A DNA stretch of 64,000 bases from Pseudomonas luteola NBRC 103146 (GCF_002091675.1 NZ_BDAE01000014.1:1-64000); one strand, 5' to 3'. Counted from the stretch's first letter, positions 25,235-34,820 are shown. A program made the numbers and translations. The notes: a model not told the origin generated them from the letters alone.

Positions 25235-25839
25235 GCCACTGCCCCCGACTTGATTGCAGTTGCCAAGGCGTTCGATAGCATGCGCTCCAGTGCCGTGAGT
25301 CGTACGGCTGCATGGGCAGTATCGGTATAGACCAGCTTGACCTGAAGGCTGTCGACTATTCCGATATACGCGTGGCTATAGAGCTGGACATCTTCATCTG
25401 CCAAGGTGTCTGGGGTATCGGTCCAGGCTCTCAGGCGACCCGTAAAAGCTTCCTGCAGTTGTGCGAGATAAGTCTCATGGCCGCTGTAGATAGGTACCGC
25501 CAAAACGGCTGGCGGCATATAGCCTGCACGTAACAGAAACTTAAGGTAATCGGACTCATCGTAGCGCGCGATCAGGTTGGTGCAATAGGTGAGTCCGGGT
25601 AGGGTTTTGGATTCTTCCGATACAAAACACTGGTGCGCTATGTCCTGCTCCATGCGCAATGCCTCTGCAAAGATCTGCATATACAGATCGTCCTTGTTAT
25701 CGAAGTGCGCGTACAGAGAGGCTTTACGAATACCGACCGCTTCAGCGATGTCGGCAAGAGACGAGGCGTCATAACCGCGGTGGGCAAAGTGAGTGACGGC
25801 TGCTGAAACAATGCGGTCGGCAGCGGGAGAGCGATTCAT
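25231..25839 (-). CDS. TetR/AcrR-family regulator of the efflux pump
   Basis: 202 residues. The N-terminal helix-turn-helix is in AVTHFAHRGYDASSLADIAE and IRKASLYAHFDNKDDLY; the C-terminal all-helical domain binds the inducer. First gene of a two-gene operon with the Bcr/CflA transporter. A near-perfect 20-bp palindrome sits about 52 bases upstream of its start and is the probable autoregulatory operator. Confidence 0.92.
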   Translation of the reverse strand: MNRSPAADRIVSAAVTHFAHRGYDASSLADIAEAVGIRKASLYAHFDNKDDLYMQIFAEALRMEQDIAHQCFVSEESKTLPGLTYCTNLIARYDESDYLKFLLRAGYMPPAVLAVPIYSGHETYLAQLQEAFTGRLRAWTDTPDTLADEDVQLYSHAYIGIVDSLQVKLVYTDTAHAAVRLTALERMLSNALATAIKSGAVA

Positions 25840-25891
25840 AACTGGAGCCTTTAATAGTGGCAGTACTAGCTGTTCAAGCCATCATAATAGC

Positions 25892-25911
25892 TACCTACCG
25901 GTCGGTAGGTA
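25892..25911. promoter_or_regulatory. TetR-type operator palindrome
   Basis: TACCTACCGGTCGGTAGGTA: symmetric at every position except the central pair. The GGTAGGT half-sites with a C/G-rich centre are typical operators of AcrR/TetR efflux regulators. Upstream of the TetR-pump operon. Confidence 0.85.
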
Positions 25912-26095
25912 AAGAAGCGATTATTTCTGTGTGTGTGCCCATCAAAAAGGTAACCAGATAAAGGCGTGAGCAGGCATTACGTCAAACAGGGGCGGGATTG
26001 CAGTATTAAGAGCGAATAATAAAAAGCTAGTCTTTAAAAGGATTCCTATGTTATCCGCTTGTCGTCCTTGGCCTAGACGCCTGCAGCTAACGACA

Positions 26096-26123
26096 CGTTG
26101 GAGTACAGTCGCTGACTCCAACG
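26096..26123 (-). terminator. Hairpin downstream of the small exported protein
   Basis: CGTTGGAGT and ACTCCAACG form a perfect 9-bp stem with a 10-base loop. No T-run follows on either strand, so termination is only likely. Confidence 0.45.
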
Positions 26124-26148
26124 TATCCTTCTGGTCTCAGTACTGACT

Positions 26149-26346
26149 TCAGCAGTTTTTCTTCTGCGGGTCAGCCTGCTTGACGGATGCGGTAGCGGAC
26201 GCTTCTGCTTTTTCCTTCTGCATTAGGATGGCTTGCTGATTCTTGGTCAGTAGTTTGTCCTGCATCAGGGATGACTCTTCAGCGTAGGCACCTTGAGCAG
26301 CGAGAAGGAGCGTGGTGGTGACAAGGGCAGCTTTCATAATGGTCAT
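26149..26346 (-). CDS. Small exported protein, function unknown
   Basis: 65 residues. Signal peptide about 1-22 (MKAALVTTTLLLAAQGAYA), leaving a mature peptide of about 43 residues rich in Lys, Gln and Ala with a single Cys at the very C terminus (DPQKKNC). ATG 26346 or the ATG three codons later. No family recognised. A 9-bp stem (26096-26104 with 26115-26123) downstream may terminate it. The lone terminal Cys could support dimerisation or redox exchange; that is speculation. Confidence 0.6.
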   Translation of the reverse strand: MTIMKAALVTTTLLLAAQGAYAEESSLMQDKLLTKNQQAILMQKEKAEASATASVKQADPQKKNC

Positions 26347-26536
26347 TGCGGTGACTCGTGTGGGTTGATGTGTCCATTATGCAATGCTTGAATTAGGAAA
26401 TAATTGGGCTGCCAGTGAATGAATTATTTCGATTTTTAAAACTATAAGGCCGATATCGCAACTGCGTGTGCCTGAAGGTGTCATAGAGGTGAAACACATT
26501 CCGATATGCTGGCTGCTGTAAAAGCGTACGGTCCGT

Positions 26537-28243
26537 TTATGGACTCAAATCTAGTTGGCTCTCACCTTCCCAGGAAGGCGATCGGGAATAATGTTCGACC
26601 CATTTCAAGACCTGATCGGCAGGCATGGGCCGGGCGATGCCATATCCCTGGGCCAGCTGGCATCCTATCTCAAGCAGCATTTTGCCTTGAGAGCGCGTTT
26701 CGACGCCCTCGGCCAGTACCTCTCGGTCAAAGGCTTTGGACAGACCGATAATGGCTTCGGAAAGAGCCAGGTCTTCCTTGTCAGTCAAAATGTCGCGCAC
26801 GAACGATTGATCAATTTTAATGGTCTGGGCGGGCAAGCGCTTGAGGTAGCTCAGGGAGGAGTAGCCCGTCCCAAAGTCATCCAGTGAGAATGTCACACCC
26901 ATGGCTTGGCAGGCCATCAGGCAATGCGTGACATGCTCCATGTTCTCGATGGCAGTCGACTCAACGATCTCGATATCCAGCAGGTTTGGTGAAACTTCCG
27001 GATGCCGGTCCAGTATCGTCCGCAGGCGCTCGACAAAGTTGGGTTTCTGAAAGTGCCGGGCAGCGATATTGACACTCACCGGCCAACTATGACCCAGGAG
27101 ACTCCACTGCTTGATTTGACGCAGGGCTTGATCGATGACCCATTCACCAATCTCCACGATGAGGTCATTGCGTTCGACGAAAGGCAGGAATTGAAGCGGA
27201 GGAACCAATCCCTCATAGGGGCTCTGCCAGCGTAGCAGGGCTTCGAATCCGATAACCTTGCCGGTCTGCAGGTTGACCTTAGGTTGGTAATACAAGCGCA
27301 GTTCCTGCCTCATCAGGGCCTGCTCCAGACGTGCCAGCATCAGGGAGGCTGCCCGCGCTTCGTTGTTGGTTGGCACGTCAAAAATCTGAAAGCGGTTTCG
27401 TCCGTCTTGCTTGGCCTGATACATAGCCTGGTCGGCATGGCGCAAAAGGGTATCTGGATCCTCGTTATCATTGGGGTAGATAGTAACGCCGATGCTGCCG
27501 GCAATCTCCAGACTCTGTCCATCAATCTCATAGGGCTGAGAGAGCGTCTCGAGTAGGCGGCGCAGGCTGATGGGGAGTGTTTGCAGTTGGATGTCGTTGA
27601 GGATCAGGACAAACTCGTCGCCCCCCATTCGGGCCAACGTATCCTCCTCACGGAGCGTTTCGTGCAATCGATTGGCCACTTCTACCAGCAGGCGATCCCC
27701 GATGGCATGCCCGTAGGTATCATTGATGATTTTGAACCCATCCAGATCAAGCATGCCCAGCGCGAGTAGGCGGTGATGGCGGCGAGCTGAGGAAATAGCC
27801 ATGCCCAGGCGTTCATGCAGCAATGCCCGATTAGGCAGGCCAGTCAACACGTCATGGGACGCCCGCCACTGCAGTGCTTGAAGCAGCTCCTGATGCTCGG
27901 TCACATCGAAGCGGATTGAGATGTATTTGACGACTTCCTGGGTTTCGTCGTCCGTAATCGGCACGATGGTGCTGTTTACCCAATACAGGGAGCCATCCTT
28001 GCGGCGATTGCAGATCTCTCCCTTCCAGATCTCACCCCGGGTGATGGTGGCCCAGATGCTATCGTAGAACTCCTGCGGATGCTGGCCCGAGTTCAGAATA
28101 CGATGGTTGGAGCCTAGAAGCTCCTCTTTGCTGTAACCCGACACGGCACAGAACTGATCGTTGACGTAGGTAATAGTCCCGTCTGGATCGGTTTCGGAGA
28201 AAATGGCAGCCGCGTCTACCGCAGTCCTGTATTTATCGGTCAT
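26537..28243 (-). CDS. PAS-GGDEF-EAL c-di-GMP signalling protein
   Basis: 568 residues from ATG 28243 (a TTG four codons upstream is also in frame; no strong ribosome binding site for either). PAS domain about 5-120 (AAIFSETDPDGTITYVNDQF), GGDEF domain about 130-290 with intact RMGGDEFVLIL, and EAL domain about 310-555 with FEALLRW, the metal-site VDIEIVEST-like segment DIEIVESTAIEN and DDFGTGYSSL. Both active sites look complete, so it may make and break c-di-GMP. No membrane segment: a cytoplasmic, PAS-gated enzyme. Monocistronic. Confidence 0.94.
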   Translation of the reverse strand: MTDKYRTAVDAAAIFSETDPDGTITYVNDQFCAVSGYSKEELLGSNHRILNSGQHPQEFYDSIWATITRGEIWKGEICNRRKDGSLYWVNSTIVPITDDETQEVVKYISIRFDVTEHQELLQALQWRASHDVLTGLPNRALLHERLGMAISSARRHHRLLALGMLDLDGFKIINDTYGHAIGDRLLVEVANRLHETLREEDTLARMGGDEFVLILNDIQLQTLPISLRRLLETLSQPYEIDGQSLEIAGSIGVTIYPNDNEDPDTLLRHADQAMYQAKQDGRNRFQIFDVPTNNEARAASLMLARLEQALMRQELRLYYQPKVNLQTGKVIGFEALLRWQSPYEGLVPPLQFLPFVERNDLIVEIGEWVIDQALRQIKQWSLLGHSWPVSVNIAARHFQKPNFVERLRTILDRHPEVSPNLLDIEIVESTAIENMEHVTHCLMACQAMGVTFSLDDFGTGYSSLSYLKRLPAQTIKIDQSFVRDILTDKEDLALSEAIIGLSKAFDREVLAEGVETRSQGKMLLEIGCQLAQGYGIARPMPADQVLKWVEHYSRSPSWEGESQLDLSP

Positions 28244-28469
28244 GTTAGATAGCAACTACCGCAAAGAATGATATTCAAGCAGCTTGATCTATCGAAGCGC
28301 TTCCCGCCTACCGAAGCCAGGACTAGAGATTGGAGTACGATCCGGGCTTACAGCGACGTTAGCACTGCCTCGGCGGTTTGTGCCCGCTGCAAGCACACCG
28401 TTGATCCGATAATCGCTGTTCTAGGTCGGGCATAGCGGAAGTGCCTGGCTCTATAACATATGGGACCAG

Positions 28470-28490
28470 AAGAACACGATTAGTGTTCTT
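28470..28490. terminator. Hairpin between LysR and GGDEF-EAL genes
   Basis: AAGAACAC, loop GATTA, GTGTTCTT: perfect 8-bp stem. It lies 40 bases after the LysR gene stop on the minus strand. No long T-run. Confidence 0.5.
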
Positions 28491-28529
28491 GGTTATGGGT
28501 GCTGCTTTGCCAGCTGGAGTTAGAGCCTT

Positions 28530-29447
28530 CTAAGGCGGTGTGCCCACCTGAGCCCAAGGCTCCTGGCCCAGCGCAATGGTCACGTAATCCAGAAAGCATG
28601 TGATGCGGGAGGCGAGGGCGGTGTTGCGATAATAAACCGCATGAATAGGTTGTCGCACCTCGACCGTTTCCCGGGAGAGCAGCTCTATCAGCTCACCGGA
28701 GACTCGGTCGCGCTGCGTCATGAAATCGGACAGGCAAACGATCCCTATGCCTTGCAAGGCCATATGACGGAGCGTCTCGCCGCTGGAAGCCTTGAGCGCA
28801 GGGTTAACAGAGAGGCTGTCTCCCAGTGGGTGACGCAGGGGCCACTGATTTAGACTTTCGGGTTGGGTAAAGCCGAGCAGCTGGTGATGATCCAGTTCGT
28901 CAACGGAATGAGGCTGGCCGTTCGCTTTCAAGTAAGTGGGGCTGGCTAGTACCCGTAACCGGCTGCTGCCAAGCGGTCGAGCATGTAGAGTTGAGTCCTT
29001 CAACGTACCAATCCGGATGGCGATGTCCGTACGGTGTTCGATCAGGTCGATGATTTGGTCACTGCTGTGCAGCTCCAGTTCGATTTCGGGATAACGCTTG
29101 TGAAACCCTTCTACAAGCGGGACCAGTGCATGCAGCATGAAGGGCGAGGCGGCATTCACGCGCAAACGTCCCGCCGGGCGTTGCCGCCGTATGGCCATCT
29201 GCTCTTCGGTTTCTTCAACGGCCGCCAGGATCTTGCGCGCCTGAGTCAGCAACGTCTCGCCTTCCTCCGTCAACTCAAGCCGGCGCGTCGTCCGTCTGAG
29301 CAGGGTGACGTCGAGCTTTTCTTCGAGTCGGCTGAGGGCCCGGCTGACACCAGAGGCCGTTTGGTCCAAATGGTCGGCGGCTGCGGTAATGGAACCGGTA
29401 TCCACTACGGTGGTAAACGCAAGTAATTCATCGAGGGTCGTTTTCAT
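28530..29447 (-). CDS. LysR-family transcriptional regulator
   Basis: 305 residues. The N-terminal winged helix-turn-helix reads LAFTTVVDTGSITAAADHLD, SGVSRALSRLEEKL and LLRRTTRRLELTEEG; the C-terminal effector-binding domain begins at about residue 92. Divergent from the MFS/flavin oxidoreductase operon with a 98-base AT-rich gap; it probably controls that operon. The inducer is unknown. Confidence 0.93.
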   Translation of the reverse strand: MKTTLDELLAFTTVVDTGSITAAADHLDQTASGVSRALSRLEEKLDVTLLRRTTRRLELTEEGETLLTQARKILAAVEETEEQMAIRRQRPAGRLRVNAASPFMLHALVPLVEGFHKRYPEIELELHSSDQIIDLIEHRTDIAIRIGTLKDSTLHARPLGSSRLRVLASPTYLKANGQPHSVDELDHHQLLGFTQPESLNQWPLRHPLGDSLSVNPALKASSGETLRHMALQGIGIVCLSDFMTQRDRVSGELIELLSRETVEVRQPIHAVYYRNTALASRITCFLDYVTIALGQEPWAQVGTPP

Positions 29448-29545
29448 TCGTGAATTTTAATCAAAAATAATATGCTTGAAACCCTATTTTTAGGCATGAA
29501 TAAGACGCGCAGACTGGCTTCATCTACTTCAACGGAGTCTTTTTC

Positions 29546-30751
29546 ATGCCTATTGCCTTGTTGGCGCTAACGCTTAGCGCCTTTGCCATTGGGACCACTG
29601 AATTTGTCATTGTCGGTCTTATTCCTACCATTGCGGCTGATTTGCAGGTTACGTTGCCATCAGCGGGTCTGCTGGTCAGCCTGTATGCTTTGGGTGTTGC
29701 GGTAGGGGCGCCTGTATTGACCGCCCTGACCGGCCGGGTTCCACGTAAGTTTCTCCTGCTGGCGCTGATGGTGTTATTCACGCTAGGTAACCTTCTGGCG
29801 TGGCGGGCACCTGGATATGAGTCGCTGATTCTGGCTCGTATCGTGACGGGCCTGGCCCACGGTGTGTTCTTCTCCATCGGCTCGACCATCGCGACTAGTC
29901 TGGTGCCGAAAGAGAAAGCGGCAAGTGCCATTGCCATCATGTTTACCGGCCTTACGGTTGCGCTGGTGACAGGTGTCCCGCTGGGCACATTCATTGGGCA
30001 GCATGTGGGCTGGCGAGAAACATTTCTGGCTGTTTCGGCATTGGGAATAATGGCTTTTATTGGGAGCCTGATGTTTGTTCCTTCAGACATCAAGCACAGC
30101 AAGCCTGCGTCTTTGCTACAACAGCTGCAAGTACTGAAAGCCCCTCGGCTACTACTGGTATATGCCATGACTGCAGTAGGTTACGGTGGCTCCTTCATTG
30201 CCTTTACGTTCCTGGCGCCGATACTGCAAGACATCACCGGGCTTGGTGCGAATGCGGTCAGCCTGGTATTGCTGATATACGGTATCTCGGTGGCTATTGG
30301 TAATATCTGGGGCGGTAAGCTGGCCGATAAACGAGGTCCTATCCGTGCACTGATGATTATCTTTGCACTGTTGGCTGCGGTGTTGTTCGTATTGACCTTT
30401 ACCGCAAGCCATATCTGGCTGGCATTGGCAACCGTACTGGTCTGGGGAGCGGTGGCGTTTGGCAACGTGCCGGGTCTGCAGGTATATGTTGTCCAGCAGG
30501 CGGAGCAGCATACGCCGCAGGCGGTGGATGTGGCCTCCGGTCTTAACATTGCCGCGTTCAACCTAGGCATTGCCGGGGGCGCTTGGTTGGGTGGGCATAT
30601 TGTTGCGCAGGTCGGGCTTATTCATACGGCCTGGATCGGCGGGCTGGTGGTCTTGGTTGCATTGGGGCTGACCCTACTCAGTGGCCGATTGGATCAGCGT
30701 AACCCGAGTGCAGCGATGCCATCCCGCACTACACTCACGCCAAGTCACTGA
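29546..30751 (+). CDS. MFS efflux transporter (AraJ/sugar efflux type)
   Basis: 401 residues, 12 helices. The opening LALTLSAFAIGTTEFVIVGL and the motif ALTGRVPRKFLLLALM are typical of the DHA1 drug/arabinose efflux group. The start follows GGAGTCTTTTTC. First gene of a two-gene unit with the luciferase-like oxidoreductase 12 bases downstream, divergent from a LysR regulator. An exporter of small organics or drugs; substrate unassigned. Confidence 0.9.
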   Translation: MPIALLALTLSAFAIGTTEFVIVGLIPTIAADLQVTLPSAGLLVSLYALGVAVGAPVLTALTGRVPRKFLLLALMVLFTLGNLLAWRAPGYESLILARIVTGLAHGVFFSIGSTIATSLVPKEKAASAIAIMFTGLTVALVTGVPLGTFIGQHVGWRETFLAVSALGIMAFIGSLMFVPSDIKHSKPASLLQQLQVLKAPRLLLVYAMTAVGYGGSFIAFTFLAPILQDITGLGANAVSLVLLIYGISVAIGNIWGGKLADKRGPIRALMIIFALLAAVLFVLTFTASHIWLALATVLVWGAVAFGNVPGLQVYVVQQAEQHTPQAVDVASGLNIAAFNLGIAGGAWLGGHIVAQVGLIHTAWIGGLVVLVALGLTLLSGRLDQRNPSAAMPSRTTLTPSH

Positions 30752-30763
30752 TAGGAGTCTTGT

Positions 30764-31690
30764 ATGTCGTCTGCATTGAGAGCATTGACTGCCGAAGGCT
30801 TCAGCATTGGGATCGAGCTTCCTCTGGATAATGACTGGACGGCAGCGGGTGGGCTGGCACGGCAGCATGCCGGCCGCCTACCCGGCGAGCCTGACCTTGA
30901 GGCGCATGCTGAACTGGCAAGGCTGGCGGATCGGTTAGGATACCGGGCCCTGTGGATACGCGATGTGCCGCTATACGATCCGGAGTTTGGCGATGCCGCC
31001 CAAGTATTCGAGGCGTTTAGTTATCTGGGTTATCTGGCCGGTATTACGGAGCGCATTCTGCTTGGTACGGCCGCCATTGTGTTGCCGCTGCGTGAGCCGA
31101 TGCTGACCATGAAGTCCGCCGCAACCATTCACCAACTGAGCAAGGGACGGCTGCTATTAGGTGTCGCCAGCGGCGACAGGCCAGTGGAGTATCCGGTGTT
31201 TGGCAAAAGCTATGACAGCCGCAGCCATGCGTTTCGAACCCAGATCGGCATGTTCCGCGATTGGGGCGCGACCAAACTGCCTGCGGGTATACGGTTGCTG
31301 CCCCGTCCGGTAGAGCCGTTACCGCTGTTAGTCGCCGGTATGGCCCAGCAGCGGCCAGACTGGATCGGTGAGCAGATGGATGGCTTGCTGGCTTATCCTG
31401 GAACACCTGTTGAGCATGTACAGCGCAGCGCACTCTGGCGCAGTGTTGCCGGTGACAAGCCATACATAAGCTTTATCCATCTGGACCTGCTGGCGGACCC
31501 GAACGCCTCCCTGGTGCGACATCGCTTTGGTATTGCGGCAGGGCGTCGGGAGCTGATCAAAGAGCTTGAGGCCATGAAGGCAGCCGGTGTGCAGCATATC
31601 GGCCTGCATTTCCGGCGTAATCAGCGGCCTGTAGCCCAGACGATGGAGGAGATTGCAGAGTACGTTCTGCCGGTTTTTCACGCTAAATAA
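30764..31690 (+). CDS. Luciferase-like (LLM class) flavin oxidoreductase
   Basis: 308 residues. Bacterial-luciferase-like TIM barrel: LADRLGYRALWIRDVPLYDP, RILLGTAAIVLPLREPM and GRLLLGVASGDRP. This matches the LLM subfamily that includes the BA3436-type oxidoreductases, which use reduced FMN or F420; in Pseudomonas FMNH2 is expected. Twelve bases after the MFS gene, with ribosome binding site AGGAGTCTTGT. Co-location with an exporter and a LysR regulator suggests handling of a small toxic organic; the substrate is unknown. Confidence 0.87.
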   Translation: MSSALRALTAEGFSIGIELPLDNDWTAAGGLARQHAGRLPGEPDLEAHAELARLADRLGYRALWIRDVPLYDPEFGDAAQVFEAFSYLGYLAGITERILLGTAAIVLPLREPMLTMKSAATIHQLSKGRLLLGVASGDRPVEYPVFGKSYDSRSHAFRTQIGMFRDWGATKLPAGIRLLPRPVEPLPLLVAGMAQQRPDWIGEQMDGLLAYPGTPVEHVQRSALWRSVAGDKPYISFIHLDLLADPNASLVRHRFGIAAGRRELIKELEAMKAAGVQHIGLHFRRNQRPVAQTMEEIAEYVLPVFHAK

Positions 31691-31694
31691 GAAA

Positions 31695-31717
31695 ACCGGG
31701 CCGTAAACCGGCCCGGT
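31695..31717. terminator. Bidirectional terminator between oxidoreductase and PBP2 genes
   Basis: ACCGGGCC, 7-base loop, GGCCCGGT: GC-rich 8-bp stem lying between two convergent genes. The A-run to its left provides a U-tract for the minus-strand gene. Confidence 0.8.
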
Positions 31718-31727
31718 CACTCCAGAT

Positions 31728-33620
31728 TTAGCCGTGTACATCCGAGGAGTTTTTGGGGCTGTGCGCGTACTGCTCCTTCAGATGACCGTCTGCATTGAGA
31801 AGCCAGGCGTCCATGACCTCCCGCACCACAGGGCCTGCTACACGGCCTCCCGCCTCACCGTTCTCGATCATGACCGCCACCACGATCTTCGGATCTTCTG
31901 CCGGGGCAAACCCTACAAACAGCGCATTGTCACGGTTACGTTCCTTGACCTTAGTGCGGTCGTACCGTTCACCCTGCCGTATGGCGACCACCTGCGCCGT
32001 ACCACTCTTGCCGGCGATACGGTACTGCGCCCCCTGAGCTGCCTGTCGTGCGATGCCTCGTGGGGCATGCATCACCATCTGCATGCCTTCGTTCACGGCA
32101 TCCCACTCGCGCGGGTCATGCAGCTTGATGTTGGGCATCGGGTTTGGGTCCTGTATCGGCGAGTCACCTATGAGCTTGGCCAGGTGGGGGCGATGCCATA
32201 CGCCTTTGCTGGCAATTAGCGATGTAGCCTGGGCGAGCTGAAGCGGTGTGACCTGCATATAGCCCTGGCCAATTCCCAGGATAAGCGTCTCACCGGGATA
32301 CCACATCTGGCGACGTGTGGCGCGCTTCCATTCCCGCGACGGCATCAGGCCGGTCGCCTCGCTATCCATGTCGATGGACACACGCTGTCCTAATCCAAAG
32401 TGCGACAGATAGTCGTGCAGGTTATCGATACCCAGACGATGGGCCACCTCATAAAAGTAGGTGTCGTTGGAGCGCATGATGGCGGCATCCAGATCCACCC
32501 AGCCATCGCCATTACGGTTCCAGTTTCGATATTTGTGATCGTAATTGGGCAGCTCGTAATAACCGGGATCGAAGATGCGCGTGGCCGGTGTGATCACGCC
32601 GGTATCCAGCCCTGCGATGGCGACTTCCGGCTTGATGGTCGAGCCGGGAGCATAGAGTCCGCGCAGCACCCGGTTGTAGAGAGGACGGTCGATGGAATCC
32701 CGCAGTTGGGCATAATCCTTGAAGCTGATGCCTTTGACGAACAGGTTGGGGTCGAAGCTGGGCTTGCTCACCATGGCAAGAACCTCGCCTGTGTTCGGGT
32801 CGAGGGCCACGATGGCGCCTCGGCGATCACCCAGGGCGTGTTCAGCGGCCTTTTGCAGGTTGATATCCAGACTCAGCGTGATGTCTTTGCCCGGTATCGG
32901 ATTGGTGCGGCTCAAGGTACGCAGGATGCGACCACGGGCATTGGTTTCGACCTCTTCGTAGCCAACCTGCCCGTGCAGTTCGTCTTCATAGAAGTGTTCT
33001 ACACCTGTCTTGCCGATGATATCGGTGCCGCTGTAATTGGTCTCGTCGAGTTTCTTCTGCTCTGCATCATTGATGCGCCCGACATAACCAACTACATGAG
33101 CAAAGTCATCACCGTAGGGGTAATGGCGAATGAAGTGCGCTTCGACATCCGTACCGGGCAGCATGAACTGATTGACGGCCAGCTTGGCAATCTGCTCCTC
33201 CGACAGATCGGAAATCAGCGTGATGGGCTGGTAGGGACGATGAACCTGATGCACAACGTGCTCGAAATCCTCCAGGTCTTCCTCAGAAAGATCCAGCGTC
33301 TTGATGACATTATGCAGGACCTCATCCAACTTTCCGGCACGCTCTTTGGTCAGGGTGAGGTCAAAGCTTGGCTTGTTGTCCGCGATCACGACACCGTTGC
33401 GATCATAGATCAAACCCCGAGCCGGTGGGATAGGAAGAACATGAACACGGTTATTTTCCGATAGGGTCGTGTTGTAACCATAGGTGATGACCTGCAGGTA
33501 ATACATTCGGCCCATCAGGACGAGAAACAGAAAGAACGTGATTACCGAAAAAACGAAGACGCGGCGGTTTGCCATCTTGGCGTTGCGCTCGTGATCCTGA
33601 AGCGGAATTTTTGAGAACAT
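31728..33620 (-). CDS. mrdA: Penicillin-binding protein 2 (peptidoglycan transpeptidase)
   Basis: 630 residues from ATG 33620 (MFSKIPLQDHERNAKMANRR); the in-frame extension to 33764 has no family content. One membrane anchor at about 20-42, the PBP dimerisation domain, then the transpeptidase domain with active-site Ser in YAPGSTIKPEV, SND in MRSNDTYFYEV and KSGT in IAGKSGTAQV. PBP2 with RodA builds the cylindrical wall and is the target of mecillinam. No rodA lies next to it, so this may be a second PBP2 copy or a relocated one. Divergent from an L,D-transpeptidase gene. Confidence 0.92.
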   Translation of the reverse strand: MFSKIPLQDHERNAKMANRRVFVFSVITFFLFLVLMGRMYYLQVITYGYNTTLSENNRVHVLPIPPARGLIYDRNGVVIADNKPSFDLTLTKERAGKLDEVLHNVIKTLDLSEEDLEDFEHVVHQVHRPYQPITLISDLSEEQIAKLAVNQFMLPGTDVEAHFIRHYPYGDDFAHVVGYVGRINDAEQKKLDETNYSGTDIIGKTGVEHFYEDELHGQVGYEEVETNARGRILRTLSRTNPIPGKDITLSLDINLQKAAEHALGDRRGAIVALDPNTGEVLAMVSKPSFDPNLFVKGISFKDYAQLRDSIDRPLYNRVLRGLYAPGSTIKPEVAIAGLDTGVITPATRIFDPGYYELPNYDHKYRNWNRNGDGWVDLDAAIMRSNDTYFYEVAHRLGIDNLHDYLSHFGLGQRVSIDMDSEATGLMPSREWKRATRRQMWYPGETLILGIGQGYMQVTPLQLAQATSLIASKGVWHRPHLAKLIGDSPIQDPNPMPNIKLHDPREWDAVNEGMQMVMHAPRGIARQAAQGAQYRIAGKSGTAQVVAIRQGERYDRTKVKERNRDNALFVGFAPAEDPKIVVAVMIENGEAGGRVAGPVVREVMDAWLLNADGHLKEQYAHSPKNSSDVHG

Positions 33621-33881
33621 GAATAAACGCTGAGCTAAAGAATTAAGACCGGCCAGCCACAGAGTGAGAAGATGAAGGCGTACTGGCGTAATAACTGCCC
33701 TAGTGTACCGGCGAAACGGCTTCGCGAGCCGATTAATGAAATGATAGGGGTGCAAATGATGCACCTGGATGGGCTTAGTAGAAGAGCGTCAAGTAATGTT
33801 TGTTTACCAAGTGTGTCTTAAGTCGTGCCGGCTCAATCTAATAGTCATCTCATTGATCAAGTACTATCGAAGGATCTTCCT

Positions 33882-34820
33882 ATGTGGACACGTGCCTTGT
33901 CTGTGGTCGGGATGACATGGGCGGTCAGCCTGTTTTCCAGCCCGCTTATGGCGCTTGAGTTTCCTCTGCCTCCGCCGGGTGAGGACATCATCGGGCAGGT
34001 TCAGGTGATCGAGGCCAAGTACGAAGACACGTTCGCTGACCTGGATGACACCTATGATCTGGGCTACAACGCAATGGTTGCTGCCAACCCGGGCGTCGAT
34101 GCCTGGCTGCCAGGGGCAGGTACCAAGATTGTACTGCCTACCCGTTTCATTCTGCCGCCGGGGCCTCGTGAAGGCATCGTAATAAACCTGGCGGAGTATC
34201 GTCTTTACTATTTCCCCAAAGATGGTCATACGGTCTTTACTTATCCTATCGGTATCGGCCGCGAGGGATGGGGATCGCCCGTAACCACAACGAAGATCAC
34301 CGGCAAGATCAAGGACCCTAGCTGGTATCCGCCCGCGTCCATCCGCGCGGAACATGCAGCGGAGGGCGACATCCTGCCTACGGTTGTACCGCCCGGGCCG
34401 GACAACCCGCTGGGGTCCTACAAGCTGACCCTGGGCCTGCCGGGCTATCTCATCCATGGTTCCAATCAGAAATTCGGGACTGGCATGCAGGTCAGCCATG
34501 GGTGCATTCACTTGCTCAACAAGGACGTAACGGAACTGGTAGGCATGGTTCCTGTAGGAACCCCAGTGCGCTTCATCAATGAGCCCTATGAGTTTGGTGT
34601 CAGCGGCGGAAAGCTCTATATCCAGGCCCACCAGCCGTTATCGACAAAAACAGGGCAGCCAGCGGTGATCGATCAGAAAACTGCCTTGGTCAATGCGCTC
34701 ATTCAGCGGACGGATCTGGGGCTGAACGCCCAAGTGGACTGGACCAGAATCGATGAGGCTGTAAAAACCTTGAGCGGCGTGCCGGTCGAGATTGCGACAC
34801 TAGGCCAGCCTGGCGTATAG
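33882..34820 (+). CDS. L,D-transpeptidase (YkuD family)
   Basis: 312 residues from ATG 33882, chosen for AAGGA seven bases upstream and a following signal peptide (TRALSVVGMTWAVSLFSSPLMA). A LysM-like region (DTYDLGYNAMVAANPGVDAW) precedes the YkuD domain, with catalytic HGSNQKFGTG and VSHGCIHLLNKD. Most ErfK/YbiS relatives have Arg after SHGCI; here it is His. These periplasmic enzymes make 3-3 cross-links or attach Braun lipoprotein. Divergent from PBP2 with about 260 bases between them, so both may share control. Confidence 0.9.
   Translation: MWTRALSVVGMTWAVSLFSSPLMALEFPLPPPGEDIIGQVQVIEAKYEDTFADLDDTYDLGYNAMVAANPGVDAWLPGAGTKIVLPTRFILPPGPREGIVINLAEYRLYYFPKDGHTVFTYPIGIGREGWGSPVTTTKITGKIKDPSWYPPASIRAEHAAEGDILPTVVPPGPDNPLGSYKLTLGLPGYLIHGSNQKFGTGMQVSHGCIHLLNKDVTELVGMVPVGTPVRFINEPYEFGVSGGKLYIQAHQPLSTKTGQPAVIDQKTALVNALIQRTDLGLNAQVDWTRIDEAVKTLSGVPVEIATLGQPGV

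Noticed and set aside
32400-33464. Plus-strand open frame of 354 codons
   Set aside because: Antisense to PBP2, whose SxxK, SxN and KSGT motifs are all intact on the minus strand.
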